Assembly: GCA_963773665.1 (NCBI GenBank)
Contig: CAVZBZ010000003.1
Coordinates: forward strand, 124,001 to 188,000
From: DATJLY01 sp963773665
GTDB lineage: Bacteria; Pseudomonadota; Alphaproteobacteria; ATCC43930; CGMCC-115725
Length of the DNA stretch: 64,000 bases
Reading direction: 5' to 3'
This document shows, one piece after another, positions 26,097 through 35,890 of this stretch. Position 1 is the first letter of the stretch. Each line of letters starts with the position of its first letter. Both the position numbers and the translations under genes were made by a program. Under the pieces are notes generated by a model. The model ran no database searches and was not told the DNA's origin. It saw only the letters and a list, made by a program, of their open reading frames with translations.

Positions 26097-27211
26097 GAGG
26101 GCGCGCGCGGCAGCGACGGAGCGAGCCCCGCGGCCGGGCTGGGCGCGGCAGGAGCGGGTGCCGCGGGTCCGGCGAGCCGGTCGCGCGCGGCGGCGTCCGC
26201 GCCCGAGGGAAGCGGCGCGTCCGGCGCCCCGATCCAGGCCAGTACGTCGGCCACGACGCGCGGGCCTTCGAGGTCGCGCAGCAAAAGGTGATAGCCCGCC
26301 GGATAGAAGGCCACGCGCTGGCGCGATGCTGCGCCCGGCGGAAGATCCGCGACGAACCGCTCGACCGCGCGGCGCGGCACGATCTGGTCCTGCTCGCCAT
26401 AGAGGATCAGCGCCCGATCGGAAAAGCGCGGCGCCTCGGCGAGCGCCGCGCCCATGAGATCGACGAGACCATTGAGCGTATCCGACCGCGTGTCCTTGAT
26501 GACGAGCGGATCGGATCCCAGCGCGCGCAGCATCGGGATATTGTCGGAGGCGCGGATCGGCACCGGGATCAGGTTCGCCGACCAGCGCACGTTCGGCATG
26601 AAGTCGGCGAGCCACAGGCCGGCGCGCTCGAACGGATTCATGGTGCTGCGGCCCCACACCGCCGGGGCGAGGAGGACGATGCCGTCGGGCGCGAACGGCC
26701 CATGGCTGGCGCGGTTCGCGGCGAGGACGGCGACGGCCGCGCCCATGCTTTCGCCGACGAGATAGAGCGGCACGCCGGGATGGCGCTCGCGCAGCACGTG
26801 CATTGCGCCCAGCGCATCATCGACCATGCGCCGCGATCCCGCCCAGCGGCCCGGCAGCGGCGCAGCGCCAAACCCGCGCTGATCGTAGGCGTAGGTCGCG
26901 ATGCCTTGTGCCGCGAAGGCCGGTCCCACGTCGGCGAACGCATTCGAATAGTCGTTGAAGCCGTGCAGCGCGAGCACGACCGCGCTGGGCTTTCCCTGCG
27001 GCAGCCAGCGCCGCATCGGCAGGCGGGTGCCGTCGCGCGCGACGAACTGCTCGTCCGCAAGCGCGGGGCCGCTCTGCCGCGGCGCGCGCATGCCGCCAAG
27101 ATCGGCCGCAGCCGCAAGGCGCGTGCCGGAGGAAGAGGCGGAAATCGGATCGGGCGCGCTCGACATGCAGGCTGAGACGAGGAGCAGAAACAGGAGGGAA
27201 ACTAAGCGCAT
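26093..27211 (-). CDS. Alpha/beta hydrolase lipoprotein (monoacylglycerol-lipase-like)
   Basis: 372 residues. Lipoprotein signal: FLLLVSAC, with the cysteine at about residue 15. The hydrolase domain follows the lysophospholipase/monoglyceride lipase pattern: LALHGFNDYS oxyanion strand, nucleophile elbow GESMG, an aspartate in LYGEQDQIVP and a histidine in FYPAGYHLLLRD. An Ala/Pro-rich tail of about 45 residues follows. Anchored in the envelope; the substrate is likely a lipid ester by family. Coupled to DUF1194 by a GTGA overlap. Confidence 0.88.
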   Translation of the reverse strand: MRLVSLLFLLLVSACMSSAPDPISASSSGTRLAAAADLGGMRAPRQSGPALADEQFVARDGTRLPMRRWLPQGKPSAVVLALHGFNDYSNAFADVGPAFAAQGIATYAYDQRGFGAAPLPGRWAGSRRMVDDALGAMHVLRERHPGVPLYLVGESMGAAVAVLAANRASHGPFAPDGIVLLAPAVWGRSTMNPFERAGLWLADFMPNVRWSANLIPVPIRASDNIPMLRALGSDPLVIKDTRSDTLNGLVDLMGAALAEAPRFSDRALILYGEQDQIVPRRAVERFVADLPPGAASRQRVAFYPAGYHLLLRDLEGPRVVADVLAWIGAPDAPLPSGADAAARDRLAGPAAPAPAAPSPAAGLAPSLPRAPS

Positions 27212-27361
27212 CGCGGGCCCCGGCGAAAGCCCGAGCGTGCGTGCGCCGTGGTTAATGCATGGTAAAGGCACCCGCGCCCTTGCGGAATTGCCGATGCAAT
27301 CCGCATAATCGGCGTGTCGTGAGGGCGCCGCCCGCGTCAGACGGGAATGAGGGGATTGGAA

Positions 27362-27832
27362 ATGCCAAAGCTGGAAGTCGCGCTCGCCGCCGCACTCGGC
27401 GCGCTGTTGTCGCTGCCGGTCGCACTCGCAACAGCCGCGGAATCTCGCGAGCCTCCGGCCTGCTCCGCGATCGCGTTTCGCCCGCTTCCCTCGGGGCTCA
27501 GCGACGGCGTGCAGAACGCCGGCCTCTACCACTCGCGCTTTGGCCGCATGGAGGTGAAGGCGAACGTCAAGGACGGACAGCCGCAAGGCTATTTCGTCGA
27601 GATCAACGGCAAGCCGCCGGAAAAGGTGGCGGCGCAGGATTTGCCCAAGGATGTCGCGTCCTGCGCCAAGCTGAAGCGCATGAGCGCGCCAGGCAAGGCC
27701 GAGGAGCCCTGCACTGGCGACCGCATCACCGTGCTGACGAGCCACAGCGGCGACAAGCGCTATTATCTGCTGTACGGCCACGAAGGGCGCGGCGCCGAGG
27801 CCTGGCATTTTTGCAGCGCGGGCGCCGCGTAG
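27362..27832 (+). CDS. Secreted protein of unknown function
   Basis: 156 residues with a signal peptide (MPKLEVALAAALGALLSLPV, cleaved near ATA). The mature part has four cysteines (PPACSAIAF, DVASCAKL, EEPCTGD, WHFCSAG), probably two disulfides. No family recognised. ATG 27362 is preferred over 27347 because GAGGGG lies 7 nt upstream of it. It stands alone between divergent and convergent genes. Confidence 0.7.
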   Translation: MPKLEVALAAALGALLSLPVALATAAESREPPACSAIAFRPLPSGLSDGVQNAGLYHSRFGRMEVKANVKDGQPQGYFVEINGKPPEKVAAQDLPKDVASCAKLKRMSAPGKAEEPCTGDRITVLTSHSGDKRYYLLYGHEGRGAEAWHFCSAGAA

Positions 27833-27839
27833 CGCGGGA

Positions 27840-29333
27840 CTACTGCGGCAGCCGTGCCTCGGCCGGGCGCGCGGGCGCGGCAAAAAGCGCGGCTGCATAG
27901 CGCGCGGGATCGGCGAGGAGGCGCTCGGCCGCGCCGCGGTCGATGCCGCCCGGCGCGCGCGCCGGCGGACAGAGCGAGCGCAGGCGGATCCATCCGGCCT
28001 CGTCGAGCCGCTCGCGCGGCACGTTCAGTCTATCCTCCGCCACATCGGGTTCCGTGGTGCAGACTGTCGGCACCACGCCGTGCCGGTCGAGCCCGTAGCC
28101 CTTGGGCGTGAAAAGCTCGGCCCAGGTCACGGTGAGCTCGCCGCCATTCGCGGTGCGCAGCACGGTTTGAACCGTGCCCTTGCCGAAGGACGCGGTGCCG
28201 GCGACGACGCCGCGGCCCGCATCCTGGAGCGCCGCCGCGACGATCTCGGACGAGGAGGCCGAGCCGCCGTCGATCAGCACGACGAGCGGCGCTTTCTCCG
28301 GCTCGCCATCGTTCGGCGCCGCAAAACTCTGATGGCTTTCCGGCACGCGCCCGACGGTTGACGACACCGGCACGCCATCGAGGAAGATGCCGGCGAGATC
28401 GACGGCCTGGTCGAGCAGCCCGCCGGGATTGCCGCGCAAATCGAGTACGACGCCGCGGAACGCCGGTCCCAGCTGTTGGTGCGCCTGGCGCAGCAGCCGC
28501 GCGGCCGAACGTGCCGTGCGCTGGTTGAAGCCCTGGACGCGGAGCCAGGCGATGCCGTCGCGCAGTTCGAGCGTCGCGGTCTGGCGAAAGATGATCTCGC
28601 GCCGCATGACGACGGTGCGGCGGGAGTCCGCGCCGGTGCGCGCGATCTCGAGCGCGACGGTGCTGTCCTTGGGGCCGCGCATCCGGTGTTGCACATCGTC
28701 CTGCGACAGCGCGGCGAGCGCCGAACCGTCGATCGCGACGATACGGTCGGCGACTTGGAGGCCGGCCTCGGCGGCGGGCGTCTCGGGCAGCACCGAGGCG
28801 ACGCGGACCTCGCCGCCGTCGAAATCGATCGTCAGGCCGACCCCGACGAAGCCGTCGCGCTCGGCGCGATGGTCGCGCGCCACCTCGGGCCGCACATAGC
28901 GCGAGAACGGGTCGAGCGTGCGCAGCGCCGCATCGATCAGGCGTTCGTCGGCGATCTCGGGCGCGACATCGGCGAAGAGCGGCGAGCGCTCCCGCGCCGC
29001 GGACAGCATGCGCGCGGTGAGGTTGCCCCAGGCCAGCGCATCGTCGGACGGCGGTGCGGCACGGCGCGCGACTTCAGCGCCGTCGCGCAGCACGACGGCG
29101 CCATTCTCTTCGCTGACCGAGAATGCGGGATCGATCCGGTGGAGCCCGCCGAGCGCCGCAAGCGACAGATGCTCGGCATCCGTCGCGGCGATGTGATAGC
29201 GCGCGACATCGGCATAGACTTCGCCGTAGAGCTGTCCGTCCTGTGCCGCCGGCACATCCGCCGTGCCGCAGGCGGCAAGCGCAAGAAGAAGCGCCGCGCC
29301 ATAGCCGCGCCGAACTCCGTTGGACGCAAGCAA
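27840..29333 (-). CDS. S41 family C-terminal processing protease (lipoprotein)
   Basis: Envelope serine protease of the CtpA/Prc type. Order: lipobox LALAAC, a PDZ domain (FVGVGLTIDFDGGEVRVASV to DRIVAIDGS), then the S41 core with GVVLDLRGNPGGLLDQAV, the catalytic serine in IDGGSASSSEIVAAAL and the lysine in GTASFGKGTVQ. I prefer TTG 29333 (GGGGG five bases upstream; short n-region before the lipobox). A TTG at 29390 would add 19 residues and has a poorly placed SD. It follows rnr on the same strand. Confidence 0.88.
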   Translation of the reverse strand: MLASNGVRRGYGAALLLALAACGTADVPAAQDGQLYGEVYADVARYHIAATDAEHLSLAALGGLHRIDPAFSVSEENGAVVLRDGAEVARRAAPPSDDALAWGNLTARMLSAARERSPLFADVAPEIADERLIDAALRTLDPFSRYVRPEVARDHRAERDGFVGVGLTIDFDGGEVRVASVLPETPAAEAGLQVADRIVAIDGSALAALSQDDVQHRMRGPKDSTVALEIARTGADSRRTVVMRREIIFRQTATLELRDGIAWLRVQGFNQRTARSAARLLRQAHQQLGPAFRGVVLDLRGNPGGLLDQAVDLAGIFLDGVPVSSTVGRVPESHQSFAAPNDGEPEKAPLVVLIDGGSASSSEIVAAALQDAGRGVVAGTASFGKGTVQTVLRTANGGELTVTWAELFTPKGYGLDRHGVVPTVCTTEPDVAEDRLNVPRERLDEAGWIRLRSLCPPARAPGGIDRGAAERLLADPARYAAALFAAPARPAEARLPQ

Positions 29334-29393
29334 GGAATCCCCCGACCCGTCTCTTCGCTTATTCTGCGCACTTCGCCGGGCGCCGGGCAACCT

Positions 29394-31331
29394 TCATCGG
29401 GAACCCTTGCGCCCGCGGTGCGGCGCACGGCCTTGCTGGCGCGGGCGCTCGTCCTCGTCGAGCGCGAAGAGGAGCGAGGCGGTGACGGTGTTCGCCTCGG
29501 CAAGCCGCACCGTGACCGGATCGCCGAGCGTGAAGGTGCGGCGCGTGCGGCGGCCGACGAGGCGGTGATGCGCCTCGTCGTGCACGTAGAAATCGCCGGG
29601 CAGGCTGCGCATCGGCACGAGCCCGTCGGCGCCGCTCTCGCGCAACGTCACGAACAGTCCTGCGCGCGTCACGCCGCCGATGCGCCCGTGGAAGACCGCG
29701 CCGACGCGGTCGGCCAGAAAGGCCGCGAGATAGCGGTCCGACGTGCTGCGCTCGGCGGCGGCGGCGCGGCGCTCGGTCATGGAGATGTGCTCGCCGGTCG
29801 CGGCGAACTCCTCGAGCGCGACCGGCGGCAGGGCGCCGGCGCCGAATTTTTCCCCGGCGACGAGCGCGCGATGGACCAGCAGGTCCGAATAGCGCCGGAT
29901 CGGCGAGGTGAAATGCGCATAGCGCCGGAGCGCGAGGCCGAAATGGCCGAGATTGCGCGGGCTATAGACCGCCTGCGCCTGCGTGCGCAGCACGAGCTGA
30001 TGGACCAGCGTCTCGTAGGGCGTGCCCGCCGCCTTCTTCAGGATGTCGTTGAAATGATGCGGCCGCACCGCCTGGCCCTTGGCGAGCTTCAGGCCGGGAA
30101 TTCCGATGCTGTCGAGAAATTCGCGCAGCGCCGCGAGCTTCGCCGGGTCGGGCACGTCGTGGACGCGATACATGCAGAGCTGGCGCAGCCGCTCCAGCGT
30201 CTCGGCCGCGGCGACGTTGGCGGCGATCATCAGCTCCTCGATGAGGCGGTGGCTGTCGAGGCGCTGGCGCGTCTCGACGCGCGCGACGCGGCCGCCGGGA
30301 TCGAGCAGGATCTGCCGCTCCGGCAGGTCGAGCTCGAGCGTGCCGCGCCGGCGCCGCGCCGTCTCGAGCGCGTGGAACACGCCATAGAGCGGGCGCAGCA
30401 CGGGTGCGACGAGATCGCGCGTCTGGCCGCTTGGCTCGCCGTCGATCGCGGCCTGCGCCTCCTCGTAAGTGAGGCGCGCTGCGGAGCGCATCAGGCCGCG
30501 CACGAAGCGATGCCGCTTCAGGTTGCCGTGCGCGTCGATCCAGAGATGCGCGGCGATGCAGGCGCGCTCGACGTCGGGCTTGAGCGAGCACAGCTCGTTC
30601 GACAAAGCCTCGGGCAGCATCGGCACGACCCGGTCGGGGAAATAGACCGAGTTGCCGCGCTCGCGCGCCGCGTGGTCGAGCGCGTCTTCGGGGCGCACGT
30701 ACCACGACACGTCGGCGATGGCGACGAGCGCGTGCCAGGCGCCGTGCTCGCCGGGATCGGGCTCGGCCCAGACCGCATCGTCGAAATCGCGCGCGTCGGC
30801 GCCGTCGATGGTGACGAGCGGAACGGCGCGCAGGTCCTCGCGGCTGGCGAGCGTCACCGGCCGCGCCTTCGCGGCGAGATCGAGCGCGGCTTGCGGAAAC
30901 TCGGTCGGGATGCCGTGCGTGTGGATCGCGATCAGGCTGAAGGCGCGCGGATTGGCGCTGTCGCCGACGCGCTCGACGATCTTCGCTTCGGGCAGGCCGA
31001 AGCGGTGCTGCGCCAGAATCTCGGCGAGCACGATCTCGCCGTCGCCCGCGCCCAAATCGTCGCTGCGCGCGACGCTGAATTCGTTGCGCATCTTGCGGTC
31101 GGTCGGCTCGATGCGGCCGCCCTCGCGATCACGGCGATAGACGCCGAGGACGCGGTCGCGCTTTTCCTCGGTGATGGCGCGCACGATGCGCGCTTCCCAG
31201 CCGTCGGCGCCTTGGCGATAGCGCACGACCGCGCGCTCGCCCACGGCAAGGGCCGGCGCGCCCGGCTCGGCGAAGACGGGAATGTCGGGCGCCTCGAGCC
31301 CTTTGGGCCAGGAGAGCGGCCGGCCGCGCAT
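29394..31331 (-). CDS. rnr: Ribonuclease R (N-terminus apparently incomplete)
   Basis: Processive 3'-5' exoribonuclease. The RNB domain carries the metal aspartates in VTIDGADARDFDDAVWAE, and HFTSPIRRYSDLLVHR; a C-terminal S1 domain (VGAVFHGRIGGVTRAGLFV) and a basic tail follow. From ATG 31331 it has 645 residues. Family-like sequence, PRLPEIGVLAITDIDLDGE, is readable in frame directly upstream of that ATG but no start codon precedes it, and the usual N-terminal HTH domain finds no room before topA. Real truncation or a sequence fault is possible. Next to topA, S41 protease downstream. Confidence 0.88.
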   Translation of the reverse strand: MRGRPLSWPKGLEAPDIPVFAEPGAPALAVGERAVVRYRQGADGWEARIVRAITEEKRDRVLGVYRRDREGGRIEPTDRKMRNEFSVARSDDLGAGDGEIVLAEILAQHRFGLPEAKIVERVGDSANPRAFSLIAIHTHGIPTEFPQAALDLAAKARPVTLASREDLRAVPLVTIDGADARDFDDAVWAEPDPGEHGAWHALVAIADVSWYVRPEDALDHAARERGNSVYFPDRVVPMLPEALSNELCSLKPDVERACIAAHLWIDAHGNLKRHRFVRGLMRSAARLTYEEAQAAIDGEPSGQTRDLVAPVLRPLYGVFHALETARRRRGTLELDLPERQILLDPGGRVARVETRQRLDSHRLIEELMIAANVAAAETLERLRQLCMYRVHDVPDPAKLAALREFLDSIGIPGLKLAKGQAVRPHHFNDILKKAAGTPYETLVHQLVLRTQAQAVYSPRNLGHFGLALRRYAHFTSPIRRYSDLLVHRALVAGEKFGAGALPPVALEEFAATGEHISMTERRAAAAERSTSDRYLAAFLADRVGAVFHGRIGGVTRAGLFVTLRESGADGLVPMRSLPGDFYVHDEAHHRLVGRRTRRTFTLGDPVTVRLAEANTVTASLLFALDEDERPRQQGRAPHRGRKGSR

Positions 31332-31431
31332 CTCGCCGTCGAGGTCGATATCGGTGATGGCGAGGACGCCGATCTCGGGAAGGCGCGGCGGCGCGCCTGC
31401 CGCTCGCTTCGGAGCGCGGTGTGCCGTGCGC

Positions 31432-34022
31432 CTAGTTCGACGGGCTCGCGGGCCCTTTGCTTGCGCTTGGGCGCTTGCGCCTTGGCACGACCCCGCGTTC
31501 CTTTCCCGCCCTTCTTCTTCGCCGCCTGCGCGGCGAGGAGGGCGACCGCCTCGTCAAGCGTCAGTTCTTCGGGATCGATGTCGCTGGGCACGGTGGCGTT
31601 GACGCCGCCGTGGCTGACATAAGGCCCATAGCGGCCTTTATAGAGATTGATCGGCGCCTGGTCTTCCGGATGCGCTCCGACGACGCGCAGCGGGCTGCGC
31701 CCGCCGCGGCCGGTCTTGGGCTCGGCCAGGAGGCTCACCGCGCGATTGAGGCCGATCGTCAGCACGTCGTCGCCGGCGCCGATCGATTTGAAGGTCTTGC
31801 CGTGCCGCACATAGGGGCCGAAGCGGCCGAGCCCGGCGACGATCGGCTCGCCGTCCTCGGGATGATGGCCGATCTCGCGCGGCAGCGCCAAGAGCTTCAA
31901 TGCCGATTTCGAGCGTGACGTCGGCGGGCGCCATGCCTTTCGGCAACGATGCGCGCTTCGGCTTCTCGCCGTTCTCGCCTTCGCCGAGCTGGACGTAGTT
32001 GCCATAAGGGCCCTTCTTGAGCGCCACCTTCTCGCCGCTCGCGGGATCGGCGCCCAGCTCGCGCGGGCCTGTGTCGCCGCCGTTGGCGCCGTCGCGCTCG
32101 AGGCCAAAGGCGCGCGTGTAGCGGCACTCGGGATAGTTGGAGCAGGCGATGAAGGCGCCGAACTTGCCGAGCTTCAGGCCGAGCCGCCCCGCCTGGCAGG
32201 CGGGGCAGAGGCGCGGGTCGCGGCCGCTGCCGTCGTCGGGGAAGAAATGGCGGCCCAGCACCTCGTCGAGCGCGTCGATCACCTGGGTGATCTTGAGGTC
32301 CTTGGTCGCATCGACCGCGGCCGAGAAATCGCGCCAGAAATCCGCGAGCACTTTTTGCCACTCGATGCGGCCGCCGGAGATGTCGTCGAGCTTGTTCTCG
32401 AGATCGGCGGTGAAGCCGTATTCGACATAGCGGTCGAAGAACGAGGTCAGGAACGCCGTGACGACGCGGCCGCGGTCCTCCGGGATGAATCGCTTCTTCT
32501 CGAGCCGCACGTAGTTCCGATCCTGCAGCACTTGCAGGATCGAGGCGTAGGTCGAAGGCCGGCCGATGCCGAGCTCTTCGAGTTTTTTGACGAGGCTCGC
32601 CTCGGTGTAGCGCGGCGGCGGCTGGGTGAAATGCTGCAAGGGTTCGACCTCGCCGCGCGCGAGGTTCTGGCGCTCTTCGAGCAGCGGCAGGCGGCTGCCA
32701 TCCTCGGCATCCGTCGGATCGTCCTCGTCCTCGTGATAAAGCGCGAGGAAGCCGTCGAAGGCGACGGTCGATCCGGTCGCGCGCAAGGTCACGCTCTTGT
32801 CGGCGGGCTCGATATCGACCGCGACCTGGTCGATGAGCGCGTTCGCCATCTGGCTCGCCAGCGCGCGCTTCCACACGAGGTCGTAAAGCGCGCGTTGCTC
32901 GGCATCGAGATTGCGTGCGACCTGCGGCGGGCGGCGGAACAGGTCGGTCGGCCGGATCGCCTCGTGCGCTTCCTGCGCGTTCTTCGCCTGGGTGCGGTAG
33001 ATCGCGCGGCTCGTCCGGCACGTAGCGGCGCCCGTGATCCTGCTCGATCAGACGTCGCGCCGCGGCGATCGCCTCGTTCGACAGCGTGACGCCGTCGGTG
33101 CGCATGTAGGTGATGAGGCCGACCGTTTCGCCGCCGATATCGACGCCCTCGTAAAGCCGCTGCGCGATGCGCATGGTGCGGCTCGCGCCGAGGCCGAGCT
33201 TGCGCGACGCTTCCTGCTGCAAGGTCGAGGTGGTGAAGGGCGGCGGCGGATTGCGCCGCACCTGCTTCTTCTCGACCGAGGAAACGGTGTAGTCCGTGCC
33301 GCGTAAAATCCGGTCGGCGGCGGCGCGCGCGTCGGCTTCGGTCTTGAGATCGAATTTCTCGAGCCGCTTGCCGTCGAGATGCGTCAGCCGCGCGCGTGAA
33401 GCGCTCGCCCGTTGGCGTCGCGAACTCGGCCTCGACGGTCCAGTATTCCTGCGCCCGGAACGCCTCGATCTCGTTCTCGCGCTCGCACACGAGGCGGAGC
33501 GCCACCGACTGCACGCGGCCCGCCGAGCGGCTGCCGGGAAGCTTGCGCCACAGCACCGGCGACAAGCGTGAAGCCGACGAGATAATCGAGCGCGCGCCGC
33601 GCGAGATAGGCCTCGACCAGCTCGCGGTCGAGCTCGCGCGGATGGCGGAACGCCTCGAGCACCGCCTGCTTCGTCACCTCGTTGAAGACGACGCGCTTCA
33701 CGTCGACGCCTTTCAGGGCCTTGCGCTGGCGCAGGACCTCCTCGACGTGCCACGAGATCGCCTCGCCCTCGCGGTCCGGGTCGGTCGCGAGGAAGAGGTG
33801 GTCGGCGCCCTTGACCGCAGCCGCGATGTCCTTGAGGCGCTTGTCGGCCTTGGCGTCGACCTGCCACGACATCGCGAAATCGTCATCGGGCCGCACCGAG
33901 CCGTCCTTGGGCGGCAGGTCGCGCACATGGCCATAGCTCGCGAGCACGGTATAGCCGGGGCCCAGATATTTGTTGATTGTCTTCGCCTTGGCGGGCGATT
34001 CGACGACGACGACGTTGTTCAT
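31432..34022 (-). pseudogene. topA: DNA topoisomerase I, interrupted by five apparent +1 frameshifts
   Basis: Type IA topoisomerase relaxing negative supercoils. The reading passes through five frames, each break a single extra base near 33564, 33394, 33004, 31903 and 31443. Removing them gives one frame of 861 residues from ATG 34022 (MNNVVVVESPAKAKTINKYL) to TAG 31432. Domains: TOPRIM with ATDPDREGEAISWH, the active-site tyrosine in GLITYMRTDG, a Zn ribbon CPACQAG...CSNYPEC, degenerate C-terminal ribbons (GRFGPYVRHG, GRYGPYVSHG) and a basic tail. topA is normally essential, so sequence error is likelier than decay. Type is given as pseudogene only because the frame is broken as shown. Confidence 0.85.
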
Positions 34023-34071
34023 GAAGGGTCTGGCATTGTGGAAACCGGCAACAAATGGCAACGAGGCAGCC

Positions 34072-35193
34072 TCATAGCAAGGCGACCTGGTTCCCGGGCT
34101 GGCGTTCGATCCGGCCGGCAAGCTCGAGTTCGAGCAGCGCGGTCACGACGAGGGCAGGGGACAGGTGGCACTGCCGGACCAGTTCGTCAACCTCAATGGG
34201 AGATGGTGAAAGAAGTGCTAACACGCTGTCGCGCGCCCGATCGAGCTGGGATTCGTCCGGCGGAGCGGATGCGGCCGCCGCGAACAGCGCGCGGCGCCGC
34301 TCGGACAGCGGGACCTCGAGCAGCGGCGCCAGCTCCTCGATGATGTCGGACGCGCTCTCTACGAGCCGCGCGCCCTTGCGGATCAGGTCGTTGGTGCCGC
34401 GGCAGCGCGGGTCGAGCGGCGAGCCCGGCACCGCGAACACCTCGCGCCCCTGGTCCAAGGCCAAGCGCGCAGTGATGAGCGAGCCCGAGCCCACCGCCGC
34501 CTCGACCACGAGCACGCCCAGCGATATCCCCGAGATGATGCGGTTGCGGCGCGGAAAATGCCGCGCCTGCGGCACCGTGCCGACCGGCATCTCGGCGACC
34601 AGCACGCCGCGCTCGGCGATCGCCTCGTGCAGCTCGCGGTTCTCTTCCGGATAGACGACATCGATGCCGCCCGCGAGCACGGCGATCGTTCCGCTCGGCA
34701 GCGAGCCTTCGTGCGCCGCGCCGTCGATGCCGCGCGCGAGCCCCGAGACGATGACGAGTTTTTGGCCGCCGAGCTGGAGCGCGATGTCGCGCGCGAAACG
34801 CCGCCCGTTGGCCGATGCGTTGCGCGCGCCGACGATCGCCACCGCGCGCCGCGTCAGGAGGTCGCCGTGGCCGCGCACCGAAAGAAGCGGCGGCGCATCC
34901 TCGACGGAGGCCAGTGCCGGCGGATAGAGCGGCTCGCCCCAGGCGACGAACTGGGCGCCGGTCTTCGCCAGTGCCTCGGTCTCGCGCTCGACCGCGGCTT
35001 TGGTCGCGATCGCGAGGGGGCGCTGCCGTCCGCCGCGGCGCGCGATCTCGGGCAGCGCATCGAGCGCCGCCGCGGCCGAGCCGAAGCGCGCGAGCAGCTG
35101 GTAGAACGTGATCGGCCCGACATTCTCGCTGCGGATAAGGCGCAGCCAATCGAATCGCTCGGACGGGCTCAAGGGACGTGCTGCGCCGTTCAT
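34072..35193 (-). CDS. dprA: DNA-processing protein DprA
   Basis: Loads RecA on incoming single-stranded DNA during transformation. 373 residues: N-terminal helical region (FDWLRLIRSENVGPITFYQLL), the Rossmann core with VGARNASANGRRFA, VSGLARGIDGAAHEGSL, VLAGGIDVVYPEENREL and GSGSLITARLALDQGREVFAVPG, then a C-terminal winged-helix (DLT domain). Intact frame, unlike neighbouring topA. Lies between plsY and topA in the usual alphaproteobacterial order. Confidence 0.95.
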   Translation of the reverse strand: MNGAARPLSPSERFDWLRLIRSENVGPITFYQLLARFGSAAAALDALPEIARRGGRQRPLAIATKAAVERETEALAKTGAQFVAWGEPLYPPALASVEDAPPLLSVRGHGDLLTRRAVAIVGARNASANGRRFARDIALQLGGQKLVIVSGLARGIDGAAHEGSLPSGTIAVLAGGIDVVYPEENRELHEAIAERGVLVAEMPVGTVPQARHFPRRNRIISGISLGVLVVEAAVGSGSLITARLALDQGREVFAVPGSPLDPRCRGTNDLIRKGARLVESASDIIEELAPLLEVPLSERRRALFAAAASAPPDESQLDRARDSVLALLSPSPIEVDELVRQCHLSPALVVTALLELELAGRIERQPGNQVALL

Positions 35194-35228
35194 AGGGGCC
35201 GAACCATGCGAAACCGCGGGGGTTCACG

Positions 35229-35840
35229 TCAATGGCCTCGTCGCAAGCCGATCCGGCTCTCCTCGCCGCGGATGAGGCGGAGCGCATTGTCGCGGTGGCG
35301 CATCAGCACGAGAAGCCCGATGGCGAGCGCAACCGCGCTCACGCCGCCGGCGCCGGTCACGAGCCAGGCATAGACCGGGGCGAGCGCCGCCGCGAGGATC
35401 GCTGCGAGCGAGGAATAGCGCGTCACTGCTGCGACCAGGAGCCACGTGGCGCCGCACGCAAGCCCGACCGGCCAGGCGAGCGCCAAAAGCGCGCCCGCGG
35501 ACGTGGCGACCCCCTTGCCGCCGTTGAAGCCGAGCCAGGGCGGGAACATGTGGCCGATCACGGCGGCGAGCGCCGCGACGGCGGCAAGCTCCGCGCCCCA
35601 GGCGCGCGCCAGAAGCACCGCCGCCGCGCCCTTGCCGCAATCGAGCAGCAAGGTCAGCGCGGCCAGCCCCCTGTTGCCGGTGCGCAGCACGTTGGTCGCG
35701 CCGATATTGCCCGAGCCGATGCGGCGAATGTCGCCCAACCCCGCGAGCCGGGTGAGGATGAGCCCGAACGGGATGGAGCCCAGGAGATAAGCGAGCGCCG
35801 CGCAAAGCGCGTATCCGCCCGGCCCGGCAGAAAGCGACAT
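35229..35840 (-). CDS. plsY: Glycerol-3-phosphate acyltransferase PlsY
   Basis: Inner-membrane enzyme that acylates glycerol-3-phosphate from acyl-phosphate, the first step of phospholipid synthesis. 203 residues, several membrane helices, with the family motifs LLGSIPFGLIL, GSGNIGATNVLR and GFNGGKGVATSAG. Divergent from pyrB with 50 bp between the starts. Confidence 0.95.
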   Translation of the reverse strand: MSLSAGPGGYALCAALAYLLGSIPFGLILTRLAGLGDIRRIGSGNIGATNVLRTGNRGLAALTLLLDCGKGAAAVLLARAWGAELAAVAALAAVIGHMFPPWLGFNGGKGVATSAGALLALAWPVGLACGATWLLVAAVTRYSSLAAILAAALAPVYAWLVTGAGGVSAVALAIGLLVLMRHRDNALRLIRGEESRIGLRRGH

Positions 35841-35890
35841 GGAACTCTTCGCGTCAACCTTTTATCACTATATGGCGGCGGAGGGGCCGG

